The notes below the pieces were generated by a model, which had not been told where the DNA came from, did not search any database, and saw nothing but the letters and a program-made list of their open reading frames with translations. A program made the position numbers and the translations under genes. DNA of 64,000 nt from Pempheris klunzingeri. Taxonomy: Eukaryota; Chordata; Actinopteri; Acropomatiformes; Pempheridae. The stretch covers positions 10,761,721-10,825,720 of the forward strand of contig NC_092027.1 in the NCBI RefSeq assembly GCF_042242105.1, read 5' to 3'. Each line of letters opens with the position of its first letter. Position 1 is the first letter of the stretch. Positions 1 to 12,500 of the stretch are shown here, piece after piece.

Positions 1-528
1 TGAGCAGCTGAAATAAATAGCACTCTGCAAACATTAAGCTAACAAGTTGTCCACCTGGTGGTGCTCTTTAAAATGCAATACCAGTCTGGTTATTCAGCTC
101 CAGTTCAGTTTAAATATGGAGATAAATTTCTCTCACAGCTTATACACTTGGTAACGGGTAGAGAGATGTTCTGTGGTTTCGACTTAAGGTGGCGACTTAG
201 TTATGCAAGGTGTTGGTGCAACATTACTCTTCATTGTACATTGCTTTTAATAAAACCCTAAATTATAGATTCCCATATCCAGAAGAATGACTGTAGTCAT
301 TTAATAGTCATGGTTTCTTTTATACTATGAGAGTATATAGTATATTATAACTTATAGATAAAATTGTACAGTTGCACCACACAGATCTCCTAGGTTTATT
401 GAATATGTTTGGGAAATATAAGAACCGTTTAAGCAAAAAAAAAGGTTCTTCAAAAGCAAAATAGTGTATTATTACAGACATGAAAGTGTCTTTTGGTAAT
501 AGTGTGAAGATGAGTGAGAGATTCCTAC
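1..528 (-). other. syngap1 intron, continuing past the left edge
   Basis: The intron follows donor GCAG|GTAGGAAT at the end of the last recognised syngap1 exon. It is AT-rich with no coding segment that fits the C-terminal coiled-coil exons. Open frames here are short and not conserved-looking. Confidence 0.6.
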
Positions 529-3500
529 CTGCACCTGCAGTGACAGCTGGTGCCAGGCGTAGTCATTGCTCTGATTCTGCCGGGTGAAATCATCACTGTA
601 ACTGTGTGAGTGGACAATGCTGGGCTGCACCAGACTGCTCTGTGACCGCAGGCCAGACAAGTCCTCGCTGCGGGAGAAAGCATTGTTGCCAAAGGCCGGC
701 TGGTAGTCGTGGTGGCCATTCTCGGGTTCGGGGGCCAGCAGGAGAGGTGGGGGATGAGGCTGAGACTGGGCTGGGGAGTTCTGAGCGGCCAGATGGAATA
801 GCGGGTTCTGGAAAGACAGGGGGAAGTGCATGGCCGCTGCTGCCTGCTGCTGCTGTTGGGAGATGGATTCAGTGGGCCCCCCTATGTGGCCCATCTGGCT
901 CAGCCTCAAGCCGGAGCCCGCTGAGCCCGCTGGCATATGCCCTCCCATACGAAGAGGACCGCAGAGGTTCCCGAAGCTGTGGCCCAGGCCGGCGATGGAG
1001 GCTTGAGAGGAGGTGAGCATGTCTCCCACGGAATTCAGATTGGAAATGCTGTTCATACGAGAGTCCTGGAGGTCCATCATGGACACACTTTTATTCACAC
1101 TGTGGACCTAAGAGAAACGACAAAAGCAGTGTTCATGACGAAGAAAATGCACACACATTTACATTTTACTCCATTTCTAAGTGTGCAGTAGATGTTTTTT
1201 TATTGTTACATTTAATTTAAACACATTTAGCTGCCAGTTATATTGTGCCTTTAGACAGCTGAATGTATTCATACAGTTCTGCTAGACCAAACCTTTACTT
1301 TTGTCAATATTGTTTCATTCCATTTTAGCTTGTCTTCTATGATCTTTTTTTAAACACACATTTATGTCTTTTTTATTGCCTTGTTGTTTCAAACCATGTC
1401 TAAATGCCTTTTTACGTCTTACATAATATGCTATATGAATAATCCTGTCTTATTGGATTTTTTACTTAATGGCCACTTCATTTGAATCAAAATGTTGGTT
1501 TGGTTTAGTGCACAAAGACAACCAGGAGTGAGAGAACACTGACTTCATGCCATTTTTAGCCTTTAAATGTAATGGAGATGCTTGGAAAGTCTGCCATTAC
1601 AACCAAAATTCCATCTGATCATTTGCAGCTCAATCATTATCCACTTTTGAAAGAAATCATCATTGAAATTTCATTATTACTGATTGGGTACTCCAAGTAA
1701 ATCAGAAACAAAACGTGCTATCAAACTGAAGTGCTCCCCACAAGTTGATTATAGTGTAAAGCCACAATCATATCAGGGTCACATCATGTTGTTTTATTTT
1801 CTGATGTGCATGTGCTAGCAATATGTTTATGGTATTTTATAAGAACATATGTGCTCATACCTGCAGAGAAGGCTGCAGAATTAAGACATACATCAACACA
1901 CATAGCCAAAGCAAAATTGACCATTAATATGTCAAATTTATATCGTACCTTTGGATCAGGTTCAGTAATGTCCGAGCTGCTCGTGCAGTATGCGGGGCTG
2001 GATCGAGCCAGTGGTGGGCGGGTCACATAGAACACTTCCCGCGACGAGCGAAGGTCTCGTTCCGCCTGACGCCTCATGTTCAGATTAGATGAGAGGGATT
2101 CGACGGCGGACACTCCCGTCGTTGGGGATGGCAGACGAGAGATGTCTATTGAACTGCAGGTACAGCAACAGAAAGAGATGATTGTTATTCTTGCTTTAAC
2201 TTTGCATCTCACTTTTTATCTCACTTAATTTTAACAACGTGCAGGGGAGAGAAATAGACGAGTAAACACAGGACGGGTCAACCCAAACAAGGAATTTTGC
2301 TTTCTGTCCTTCCTATTGTTCTTGCAATATTTGTTGTTTTTTTTGTACCTTATGCCATTTATTAGACAGGAAGGAGAGCGGACAGAAAAGGAGGGGGAAC
2401 GACATATAACTAAGGTCCACATCTGGACTCAGCGATCACACAGTCAGTGCCTTAAACCTGTGGTTCTCGACCATTTTTTTATGTACCCCCTTAATATGAG
2501 GCAATATCCCCATATAGTCCCTAATCAGTGCTCACATGGTTTTAGGTTCTGAGCAGTTCAACCAAAGAGTGAATGTTTAGAGTCATTTTTAGATGCCTGA
2601 AAGGATAAGGCAGTCTTTCAGAAAAAAATAGAGAAAAAACAGAAACTGCTGTGTGTATTTTACCAAAATAGTAAGGATATGGGATAGAATGGATAGAAAA
2701 TGTACTCAAGCAAACTGTAACCTTAATTGTTTGAGGCTGGAGAATGTATTTTTATGAATTAAGTAATCAAGTAAAATAAAAACTAACTAGTCAACAAGCT
2801 GTCAACCATTTGTACTCACTTTGTATCCTATGTACCTCTCTATGAGAGTTTGTGGTATGCAAGAACTACGCGTTTTAATTATGTAATTACTGCATAATGA
2901 AACATGTTTAATCCCAGTGAGGAGAAGGTGTGACTCCATCCTGTTAGTCACTCGCAGCCTCACACCTCTGACAGTAGAGCTACAAGGAACGGCAGGTGTG
3001 TCGTTCCTTGTGCTGGTTTGAATTTCCAGATGTTTGATCTCCGTCCTCTTACACCTGCCTGCAGCAGATGTACAATATTCTCATTCAATTACATGTTTCC
3101 TGCTTCAGATTTTGTTCCAACAGACTAGTGCTTGGTGGGAGGAGACTTATAACAGCAAACACAAAATAACTGTGGTGATGTCCTCTGATATTACCCCTGT
3201 TTTTATCTTACTTAAAGAGAGCTCTTATTTAAACAGTTCGGCTGTAATGAGAACAACTGTCTCTTGACAATAGCAGAGTGCTGAAATGAAGTAAAAAACA
3301 GAAGAAAGAGGTTTGGGTAAGAGTCTGGGAACAGATGGTGCTAGCAATTAGTGATTGCTAAAATAATTAAAAAGCCTGAAGAGGTGCATTAGCATTATGG
3401 GCTCTTAGAAATATACCAGTGTTTTGTTTTGAGTTAATGAATTCTCAGTTATTGTTTGTTCTAGGCCTTTTTATATGTTATTGTTAATAACACCTATATG

Positions 3501-6500
3501 AAACTGCAATTCATCTGTTTATGTACAATAGATGCATTTATGACAATTCACATTGTCTTAATAAAGTCACAGCAGGGTTCAATCCTCTATGCTCTGGTTG
3601 ACTGCCAAAATGGGAATTGGTAATGCTTTTACAGGACACACTTTCAGGAAATGCAAATCCAATTTCATGTGCAGAGATGACAACAAAAAATACATAATAA
3701 AAGGAAACCATGACAAGATACCTGTTTAAGTCACGCATCATAAGGCTTTGGAAGTCAGAGGACATGAGACGGTTGAAAGATGGCCGCGAGAAGAGTCTGT
3801 CCTTCGGCCGGTCTGGCTGGTGATTTGTAGGCATGTGGAGCTGCGGGTTCCTCAGGGCGACGCTGATGTCATTCAGCAGTCGTGGTAGGGGTCCAAGTTT
3901 CAGAATGGCATCCTAAAACATGGAAACGTTTTCAAAATCAAGAAAACCTAAAGCTTCCTTTGCTCACATGCTGTTACACTGGGGGTTCCCAACCTCTTTT
4001 TTAGGCACAATCAAAATATAATAGTAAAAATAGAGCTTGACAGGGAGACATAAGGAAAGGAAAGTGGATATTGGCAAGACGACACCAGTTATTAGTTATA
4101 TTAATTATAGCATGGGACTCAATCATTTCTCTGTATCCGCAGATTACTGATCAGATTATTTTACAGATTTTTTTATCAGAACTGGGAGAGAAAAAAATGG
4201 ATCGTGCGTCCCTAATAATATGTGTAATAATAAAACTATTATTATAATAATAAAACTATTATTCCTTTTTTTTTTTTATTATGCCCAGCAGCAAATGTTA
4301 AATGGCCGGGTTCTTGTCCGTGCCCCAGGGGTTGGAAAACTCTGCTGTACACATTATGATTCACTTACTCATTCATAAAATTGTCAAATTCAGAAAAAGC
4401 AGAAAATGTCTCCTATGAAACACAGAATACAGCTAACAAGCACACGACGTTACACATGCGTCAACCTGTGAGCCAGTTTATGGCTGAATGTAAAATATCT
4501 ATAACTTAACTACAGTAGAATTTCAATGAATTAACACTGTGAGCATTTAAGTTAAATATTAAAGCACTAATTCCACCTCAGTTTTAATGGGATTCAAATA
4601 ACATTCATCCTGAGTCTGATAGATAGAAACCTGCAGAACCTAAATTTCAGACTCTATGTATTCTTCAGTGAGAGAAAGAAATCATATTAAATGTTTAACG
4701 TTCCAGTTTGTGTTATTCCACCTACCTTGCTGAGCTGGCCCATGACTTCCCACAGTAAGCTGTGGAGCATGGACAGTTCTCTGCCGAGGTCAATGTAGCC
4801 CTCAAACCCTCCAGCGTTTCCTCCAGTGTCCATGTTGGAAATTTCATAGAGAAACTGCTGCATGGAGCCCCACTCCATCTCCAGGAACTCATTCATGAAA
4901 TACATGTATTCCTCCTTGGGTCCAAATCTGCGGATACAGTAATGACAGGATGCATGAAGACGGAGAAGCAGACAGAAACATACAGTTCAGTGCAGTGTGG
5001 AAGTGGAAGGACTTAATGTTCAGACTGTGTCATATATTGTGAATTCAACATTTGGATAGCACTTGCCTTTGGTTTAGTACTTTTGATGTCTTGCATATAT
5101 TCATTTTGAGTGTAAAACAGTGTTTACCTACATAAAAACCCGATCATAACTGGGACACAATTGTGCATGTAAACAAAAATGTATGACTTGAGAAATAGTA
5201 GTTTGACCAAATAATGTTAATTCAAGGTCGGCTTATTAAAATTCAACTGCATCTTACAGCCTCTAAAACAAAAACTTATTCAAACTGCAAAGATGTAAAA
5301 CCGAGGAAAGCAGCAAAGCTGCTGGGATCTGGGAACCATATTTTTTTCTTTAATACATGACTTAAAAAAGCTGCTTGATTGATAAAATTGATTCATTTTC
5401 TGTCGATATAATTCTTTCAACACAATAGAGGACCGTGAGTTAACATTATTTTATCAAAATACGCCAAAGATAATGTAAAGTAAGCGTGAAATTCACCTTA
5501 TAAAATACCTCCTGGGTGCCTTCGGAATATGAATTTTAGGTGTATATTTTAGCCATTAAAATGATGTCAGTAAAGACTACAGAGTGAAGGTAGGAGCAAA
5601 TGTGTTGCAGCTGAAAGCATTGGAGCTTACTGTGGGTGAGTAACAGTTTATACCCTCACAGTCAAAACTGCAAGCCTCTATTTCCTGTATGTTACTCTGC
5701 GACATGCTTCCCACCTAGCACAAGTGTCACCATCTACAAATCTAAAAATGGACTGAATCTAATTAACAATGCTGGCGTAAGAGGACAGGTCATGACGGAG
5801 ACTCACTTGCTGAAGCTGGCCAGGTTCTGCATCACCTTTGCTATGAGTGTGAGTGTGCGGGACGTGCGTTCGGCGGGGTACTCCTGCATTAGGTTGAACA
5901 GGGAGGGGGACATGATGGCCGGACACATGAAGCGCAGAAATAGGGAGGAGCTGATGAGGCTGTCAGCGAGATCCTCTCTTCCGCGCTCAGCACATCGGGC
6001 TCTCCACGAGGCAAAAACTTCCTTCAGCTCCCGGGGAAATATGCTGAAATAAGAACATGATTTTATTAGTCACTGACAAGAGGAACGGCAAGATAACGTC
6101 CGGAAGCTTTTTCAGGGCCCTCAGGAACTCAGCAAGGTCAGGACAGTAAAACGTGGAAAATTACTGGACCATATGCTGCTTGGGATGGAGAATATAGTGT
6201 ACGAAACCGTTTTTCAAAATGTCTTGCATGATTTTGATGATTTTAATGACTATCTCACTGGGGAAAAACTAAATAGTAAATAATTATTTTCTAATTCAGT
6301 CATTTCTGCTTAAATAGAGTTGCCACAAGGAAAGCTTTAGTATCGTTGTTACTTTGGAAACAAATTTAGGCCACATGTTTTGTCAGTGTGAAAGACTAAA
6401 ATGTAAATATAAAGCTAAAATTTGAAACTGGAAGCTAGATCTTAGACCTTAAAAAAATCTAAGCAAATTTTTCCTAAGCTTTTCCTAATTAAAAGTCTTT

Positions 6501-9500
6501 CCCCCCCAATTCTGTTTTCAATGTGAGATGGCATTGTGACGACCCATGCTCAATCACACTGCTTTCAGGAAATGTGGGATTCTGGAACAGTGAGACTCCT
6601 GGTCCCCTCCAATACTCATATTTCTATACTATTTAGTATGCCAGAAAAAGATTTAGCATGTCCCAATACATGTATGTCAAATGCAGGATGTCAAAAATCC
6701 CTGGATGTCCTCCTACAACCGGTTGATTTTAGCAGTATGGAATCCAGCCTCTGTGCAGCGGGAGATACATAACATCGATTGAACCGCCTAGAGAGCACAG
6801 ACAGATGACAGCGCACTGACGGTGCAATGACGTGCAAACAGAACACAGTGCCAGCAGCTGCATCTCTGCATGAAAATATATCCAACAACAAAAAGACCAT
6901 CTGCCAGAGACCGTTCGAATAGAAAAACACAAGATTAATCAGAACAGGAATTGTTTGTGAACAAAATAATCATGAAGATGACCAATAACAACAAAAGAAC
7001 AGAACTGTGACAATGACAGAGTCAGTTTAAAGCAGTCATAAACATTCTGATCATTAGCGGATGGGTTGTGGGTGGGTAAAATACCTGCAGCGATCCCACC
7101 GCAGCAGAGACAGCTGCATCTCCCCCAAGACGCTGTGCGCATTTTTACACTCAGGACACAGCAGCCTAACTTCATTGATCATTTAAATCTCCACAAAGAC
7201 AGGATCAGTGAGGATCTATTGTCCAGGTTTATATAGTGAAACTGTTTGGAGTAAAGCCACCGTCCTCCTAATAAATCAGTTTAATTCTGTTTCCCCTGCA
7301 GAGCCACTACTACAGTTTTTAGTTTTGTAGCTTAAATGTCCCACATTATTTACTGCAGACATGGAAACATTTACAGTTACAGTTGCTGAGAGCAGCAGCT
7401 CTGATCTTTAAAGCAAAAAAACAATCACCTGGAAAGTTTGGGCTGCAGACCATAGTGCAAAATTTGAATATTGATGAAAAAATGGCCAAAGGCAACCAAT
7501 TTTTCAATAATATTCTAATTTTGTGCTACAGACTGCAATGGATGTATCAACCAGAGAGTTTAAGATGCAATGTTATGACAAAGAAGTATATGCATAGTGC
7601 ACAGGAAGTAAGTACCATTTAAGGGCTACTGCAGTATGTTCTACAGTAAAAAGAAAAAGTATGGGATTTGGAACACAGCGTCTTAAAGAGATCGGCACCA
7701 AAATGGACACCAGACATGTTTAGCAGGCTGTTTAAGACCACCAATCAATACAGTTACAGACCAGACACATGCACGCTGTTTTCTGAGAGGTATAAATGGG
7801 GAAAAACTGACCAGAGTGAGTTGATGATCTTGCAGAGGAGCAGCTCACAACACATGCGAAGGTTGGCTTGATGGTCAGCGAGGACTGACGGTGGGACACG
7901 CATAGGATCCACCTCACAGTTCTCCTCAGACTCGTATAAGGCTCGAATGAAGTCACCTGCAGGTTGTAGATCACATTGTTATCACGTTTCCCAGAATGCA
8001 TCGTTATTCAAAAAAGTTCAGCCCCAGTTTACTCAAGCAAAAAGATAAGGAGGACACAGTGGTGAGTATGCTGATGTCATTTTTCCTCTTAAAAAGAATA
8101 GAATAAGAAAATATCACGAGGGTATTGTGATTCTATGAAAATGTTAAGATGAGCTAAAATTACTAATTTGTTAATGTTTTGTAATAAATCGGATAAAATA
8201 TGGAACACATTTGTATTAAGTACAATGTACTTTGGATTGTGTGCATCAAGAAAAACCTTGAAACAGCGAATCCAACTATTCTCATTATTTTTCTTTCATT
8301 GTATGAGCGAATAAAGGAAGAAATATTCATTTTATGTTGTGAAAGAAACCTTATACCACAACATAACATGCACAGTTCCTCTTCAGTTCTTCTTGGACTA
8401 GTACTTCTAAAAATGCTGCTACAATAATAATAATAGTTATTTGGAGAAATAACACAAATATATCACAACTTTAAAGCAAACAATCTCAACATTAATCAAT
8501 TTCGCAATCACTTTTGCTAAATGACGCAAGTTTATGCTGGAGTTCAGCCTAGTCTGACACACTTCATCAAAATATTTGAAATTCTTTGAGTTTGAAATGC
8601 TCCTTTAATTCAGGCAGCTGGAGATTACACACACACAGTGACGTACGGTGGAGCTAATCCCAGCAGCCTCACCTATAGCATCCTTGAGGTATCTGTGACC
8701 TATCAGTTTGAGGTACTCTTCCACAGCCTTTGTAGCCAGCGTGTTCTCACGAAAGATCAAGTGCTCGCGGTCCATGAATCGATCCACTTCGCACATCGCC
8801 ATGTCAGACAGGAATTCCTGACAAGAGATTACATTTTCAGGTCAGTGGAGGGTATACTAAGGGAAAGAAATAGGATTTAAGTCAGATCATACAGAGAGCT
8901 GAGAGACACAGACAGCTGTGATTGATGGAGGAATAACATGCAATCAGGTTACATCTGACCCCTTGTTTACCTTCGTCTTCCCTGTGCTTTGAAGGATGTG
9001 CACCAGAGCAAACGCCACCTCCTCTTTGCTTTTCACACTCAGCAGCGGCTCCAGAACTGCACACAGTGTTCGGTAGTTGTTGGTAATGTACTCGGCAAAC
9101 TCCTTGTACAGCTCCATCGGGAGGATGTTCATTGTCTGGTAGCGGGACTTGACACGTAGTGAGGCGTTGATTACTTTGGCACTTCCAACACCGCCGCTTT
9201 TGGCCAAGACACTGGACTGTATCACTGGGTACCACTGCTCCACGAACTGCCGGCCCGTGATGCTGGAGATGGGGATGCTGACAAGGCCAAGATATGTGCT
9301 TTTCTCCTAGATTACAAAGCAAACTTTTTCTTTAATTTTATTTTCATTAGTTGCAGCACAATAAAATGTTTTTTGACCTAGAAATTTTTTTTTTTTTTTT
9401 TTTTTTTAGATCAATACAGAAAGCATTACCTTGCGTCTTTTTTTGTCGGTTTCCTTGTAGAGGTGCAAACGAAGGCTACGAATGGTAGGCAAATTGTTAA

Positions 9501-12500
9501 ATTCAAAATGCTCGCCCCAGAAGACGGTGTCGGTCCGGGGTTTGCTGGTGGTGCGCGCGTACAGCATGTCATCCAGACACAGCTCACAATAATAACGTTT
9601 CTTAGCTGGAAGGTCTCGGGCTTCAATGATCCACAACTTGAGCACATTGTCCACCCGTCTGCTGTTGTCCTGAAAGTGGAACGAGGAGTCCTGTTACTGC
9701 ATTATAACAGTCCTTACTTACATCAGTTCGTAATATTGCGCCCTGGATCCTGTGATAAGGAACAGATCACCAGGGGGGCGAATCACTTTGAGAAAATTCA
9801 AAAAATCTATTATGTCTACCTTGTTAGGTTTGACAGCTCGTTGCAGATTTTCAATCCATTTGTCTCTCTCTGAAGCTGAACGGCAGGCAAAACATTTTGT
9901 CCCTGAACTGGTGGTCACCTACAGACAAAAATTGAATATCTGTATACATCAGTAACTAGCAATTCTTTTGACCATCTGTTGATCGTTTTTCCAAATAACT
10001 GGTTAGTCCAAAGTCCAAGATAACATCTGCAAATGCCTGTTTTCTCCATAACTCAGGGATAACTCATTTAGAGTCACATAAAAACGGGAAAACATGTAAA
10101 TTCTCACATCTCATAAGCTGGAACCAGAAAATGTCTTTATATACAAGACTAAACGACCAAAGCAGGGTAAACCAGGGGGGATTAAAAGATTGTACAATGT
10201 AACACACCTCAAAGCAGTATTCTTGTCCTAAAATGCTTGAGTGGACAGGTTTGATTATGGCCTCTTCATCCAAAACTAGGTCCAAAGCCTCTGCAGCACT
10301 GCTAGGAGAAAGTAGGGATTCATGGGAGTGGGATTCTTTGAAGCTCTGCATCAATCGTGTCCTGGTGAGAAAAGAAGGGATTTATTTACTTCCAGAATTC
10401 AAGATAATCATTGGTCTTTATATATCGATTACATCAGTCTTTAAATAAACAATCCAGACAGGTTTTCATTTAACAAACAAAGAGTCACTGCAGCTCAGAA
10501 ATCCTTGTGCATCACTCCTGTGATTCCAGCGTGATTTTGGAGATCTGATCCTTTTATAATGAGTTTATGGAAATGTTAAGACTACCAGATTTTCAGTTCT
10601 GGCGTTTGCAGTTTGGTCTGTTGACTCGACACAAGTGACTAATAGTCCACGTTAGGAAACGGCCCACTGTGTCTCAGCTTGTGGAAAGGAAATTCTTTAA
10701 CAGTCTCTCTAAATGTAATGTAGGTGTAAATGGGGGAAATGTAAACCAAGAGGAGCAGCTCAGTGGGTCTGTTGTCGAGCAGTTACACAAGACTAGCCAT
10801 TAGGAAAAAGAAAGAAAAAGAAATGGTGGTGGAAGTGGAAGCAAAAATGTGGGCCGAGGCTGTCTCTTAGCCGAAGCACGGTCAGTAGGCAAACTGAAAA
10901 AAAACATTAGGGAGGAAAACAGCTTGTTGGAGAGGTAAATGAGAACATTGATACCTCTCTCATGTCTGTGCCCTGGCAATGAATGTGAAGCTAATGCCAG
11001 AAAGTTATTAGCTTAGCTTAGCATAAAGGCTTAAAGCCTGAAGAGCTAGCCTGGTTCTGTCCAAAGATGTGTCAGGGGTGGGGGGGGGGATTATGAACTG
11101 AACTATTTTTGAGCTAGCTGCTGGCTTCACATTTAACAGAAAGGTATGACAATGGTATCAACGTTCTCATCTAACTCTCAGTCAGACAGTGAACAAGCGT
11201 GTTTCCTTAAATGTTGAACTATACCTTCAACATTTTCTGACATTTTTGAGGAAGAAAGAAGTGGAGTTTATCTGAAAAGCTGGAGCTATCATGCTGCATT
11301 ATTAACACTGGTTTTGACACAAGAGAGAAAATGAGGGAAAAGAAAATGCAGCAGCTTTGAAGAAACACCTGATAATTATTCAGCAAACGAAGAGCGTTAA
11401 TTTAAGGCCAGATTTAATGTTGGTGAGAGGAGCACTGAATCGTCTAATTTGAGGAGCCGACAGCACCGTCGCAGAATGGAGGACATGAAAAATGCCATGG
11501 TGAACCGACTTGGCAGCAGAGGAAGAGCAGCTGCGTTGGAAAGCTAGAGTGTGAAGTTGGACGCCGAGGGTTTAAAGCAAAGTCAACTTAACACTACTGA
11601 GTGAATTAAGTGTGTGTGGGCAGAACTCAAAGCAGGCTGTGAAGGCAGCTGTCTAAGGCAGCGGTGGGAGCTGGAGAACGGTGAGTGGAGAATGGTGAGA
11701 GGGGAAGGCGCACTGGCTGAGGCTGGAAGTCCCTTTAACCCCAACACCACCCCAACCACCTCCTTCAGTGTTGCCTCCACAAAACCTGTTAGGCTAATAT
11801 AAAATTCTTTCAACACTTGAACTGAGCCTCTGCATTGGCGCTAACCTGTGTTTTAGCTACACGACACATTGCACATCTCTGAGCATCTCTGGACATCCAC
11901 ACTTGCCCTAAAAATGTCTATTATACATCTCTTGTGGCGGCAGGAAAGTGTTCTGTCAGCAATACATTTTTACTTCCTGCCTCTCCCTCTCTACATCTTT
12001 ACATTTCCCATATGAGCGTCGTGACTGGATTGTGTGAGGACTGCATAAAAACTTGATCGCAATGCAAGCCAGAATCTTGTGGGATGTGACCTCAAGTCAG
12101 AATACAAAACAAGAAAACGCTGTCACGAGAGCCTCTAGAGCTGCAACCCATCACGTCTTGACACGCTCAGATAAAAAAAAGAAAACAAAACTACTATGAT
12201 AAACAAAGGCGTTATGTAATTACTAGGATGTCCAACAGACCTTTGAAATTTAGCTCTTTTACCAAAATAACATTCATGACAGTTTTAGATCCCCAAAAGT
12301 AGGATTATTCAAATACATTTGTGGCATGAAGGCAGCATGCAGGTCTTGGTCTTTTCCAAATAGCCTTAATAAGACGCCCCAGTATGAGAGAGGAGGGTGA
12401 GGCGGGCTCCTCCGAGCACCACCGGCATTCTGCTACTGTCCAATAAAAACAAAGGATAGATTTCAATGTGTTAGAAATGTGCAACTATTAGCACATTAGA

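Noticed and set aside
472..1191. Plus-strand frames over 606-1191
   Set aside because: They are reverse shadows of the large minus-strand syngap1 exon, which has the conserved words.
2450..2560. GTGGTTCTCGACC segment as a hAT element end
   Set aside because: Only one end-like word was seen and no inverse partner nearby.
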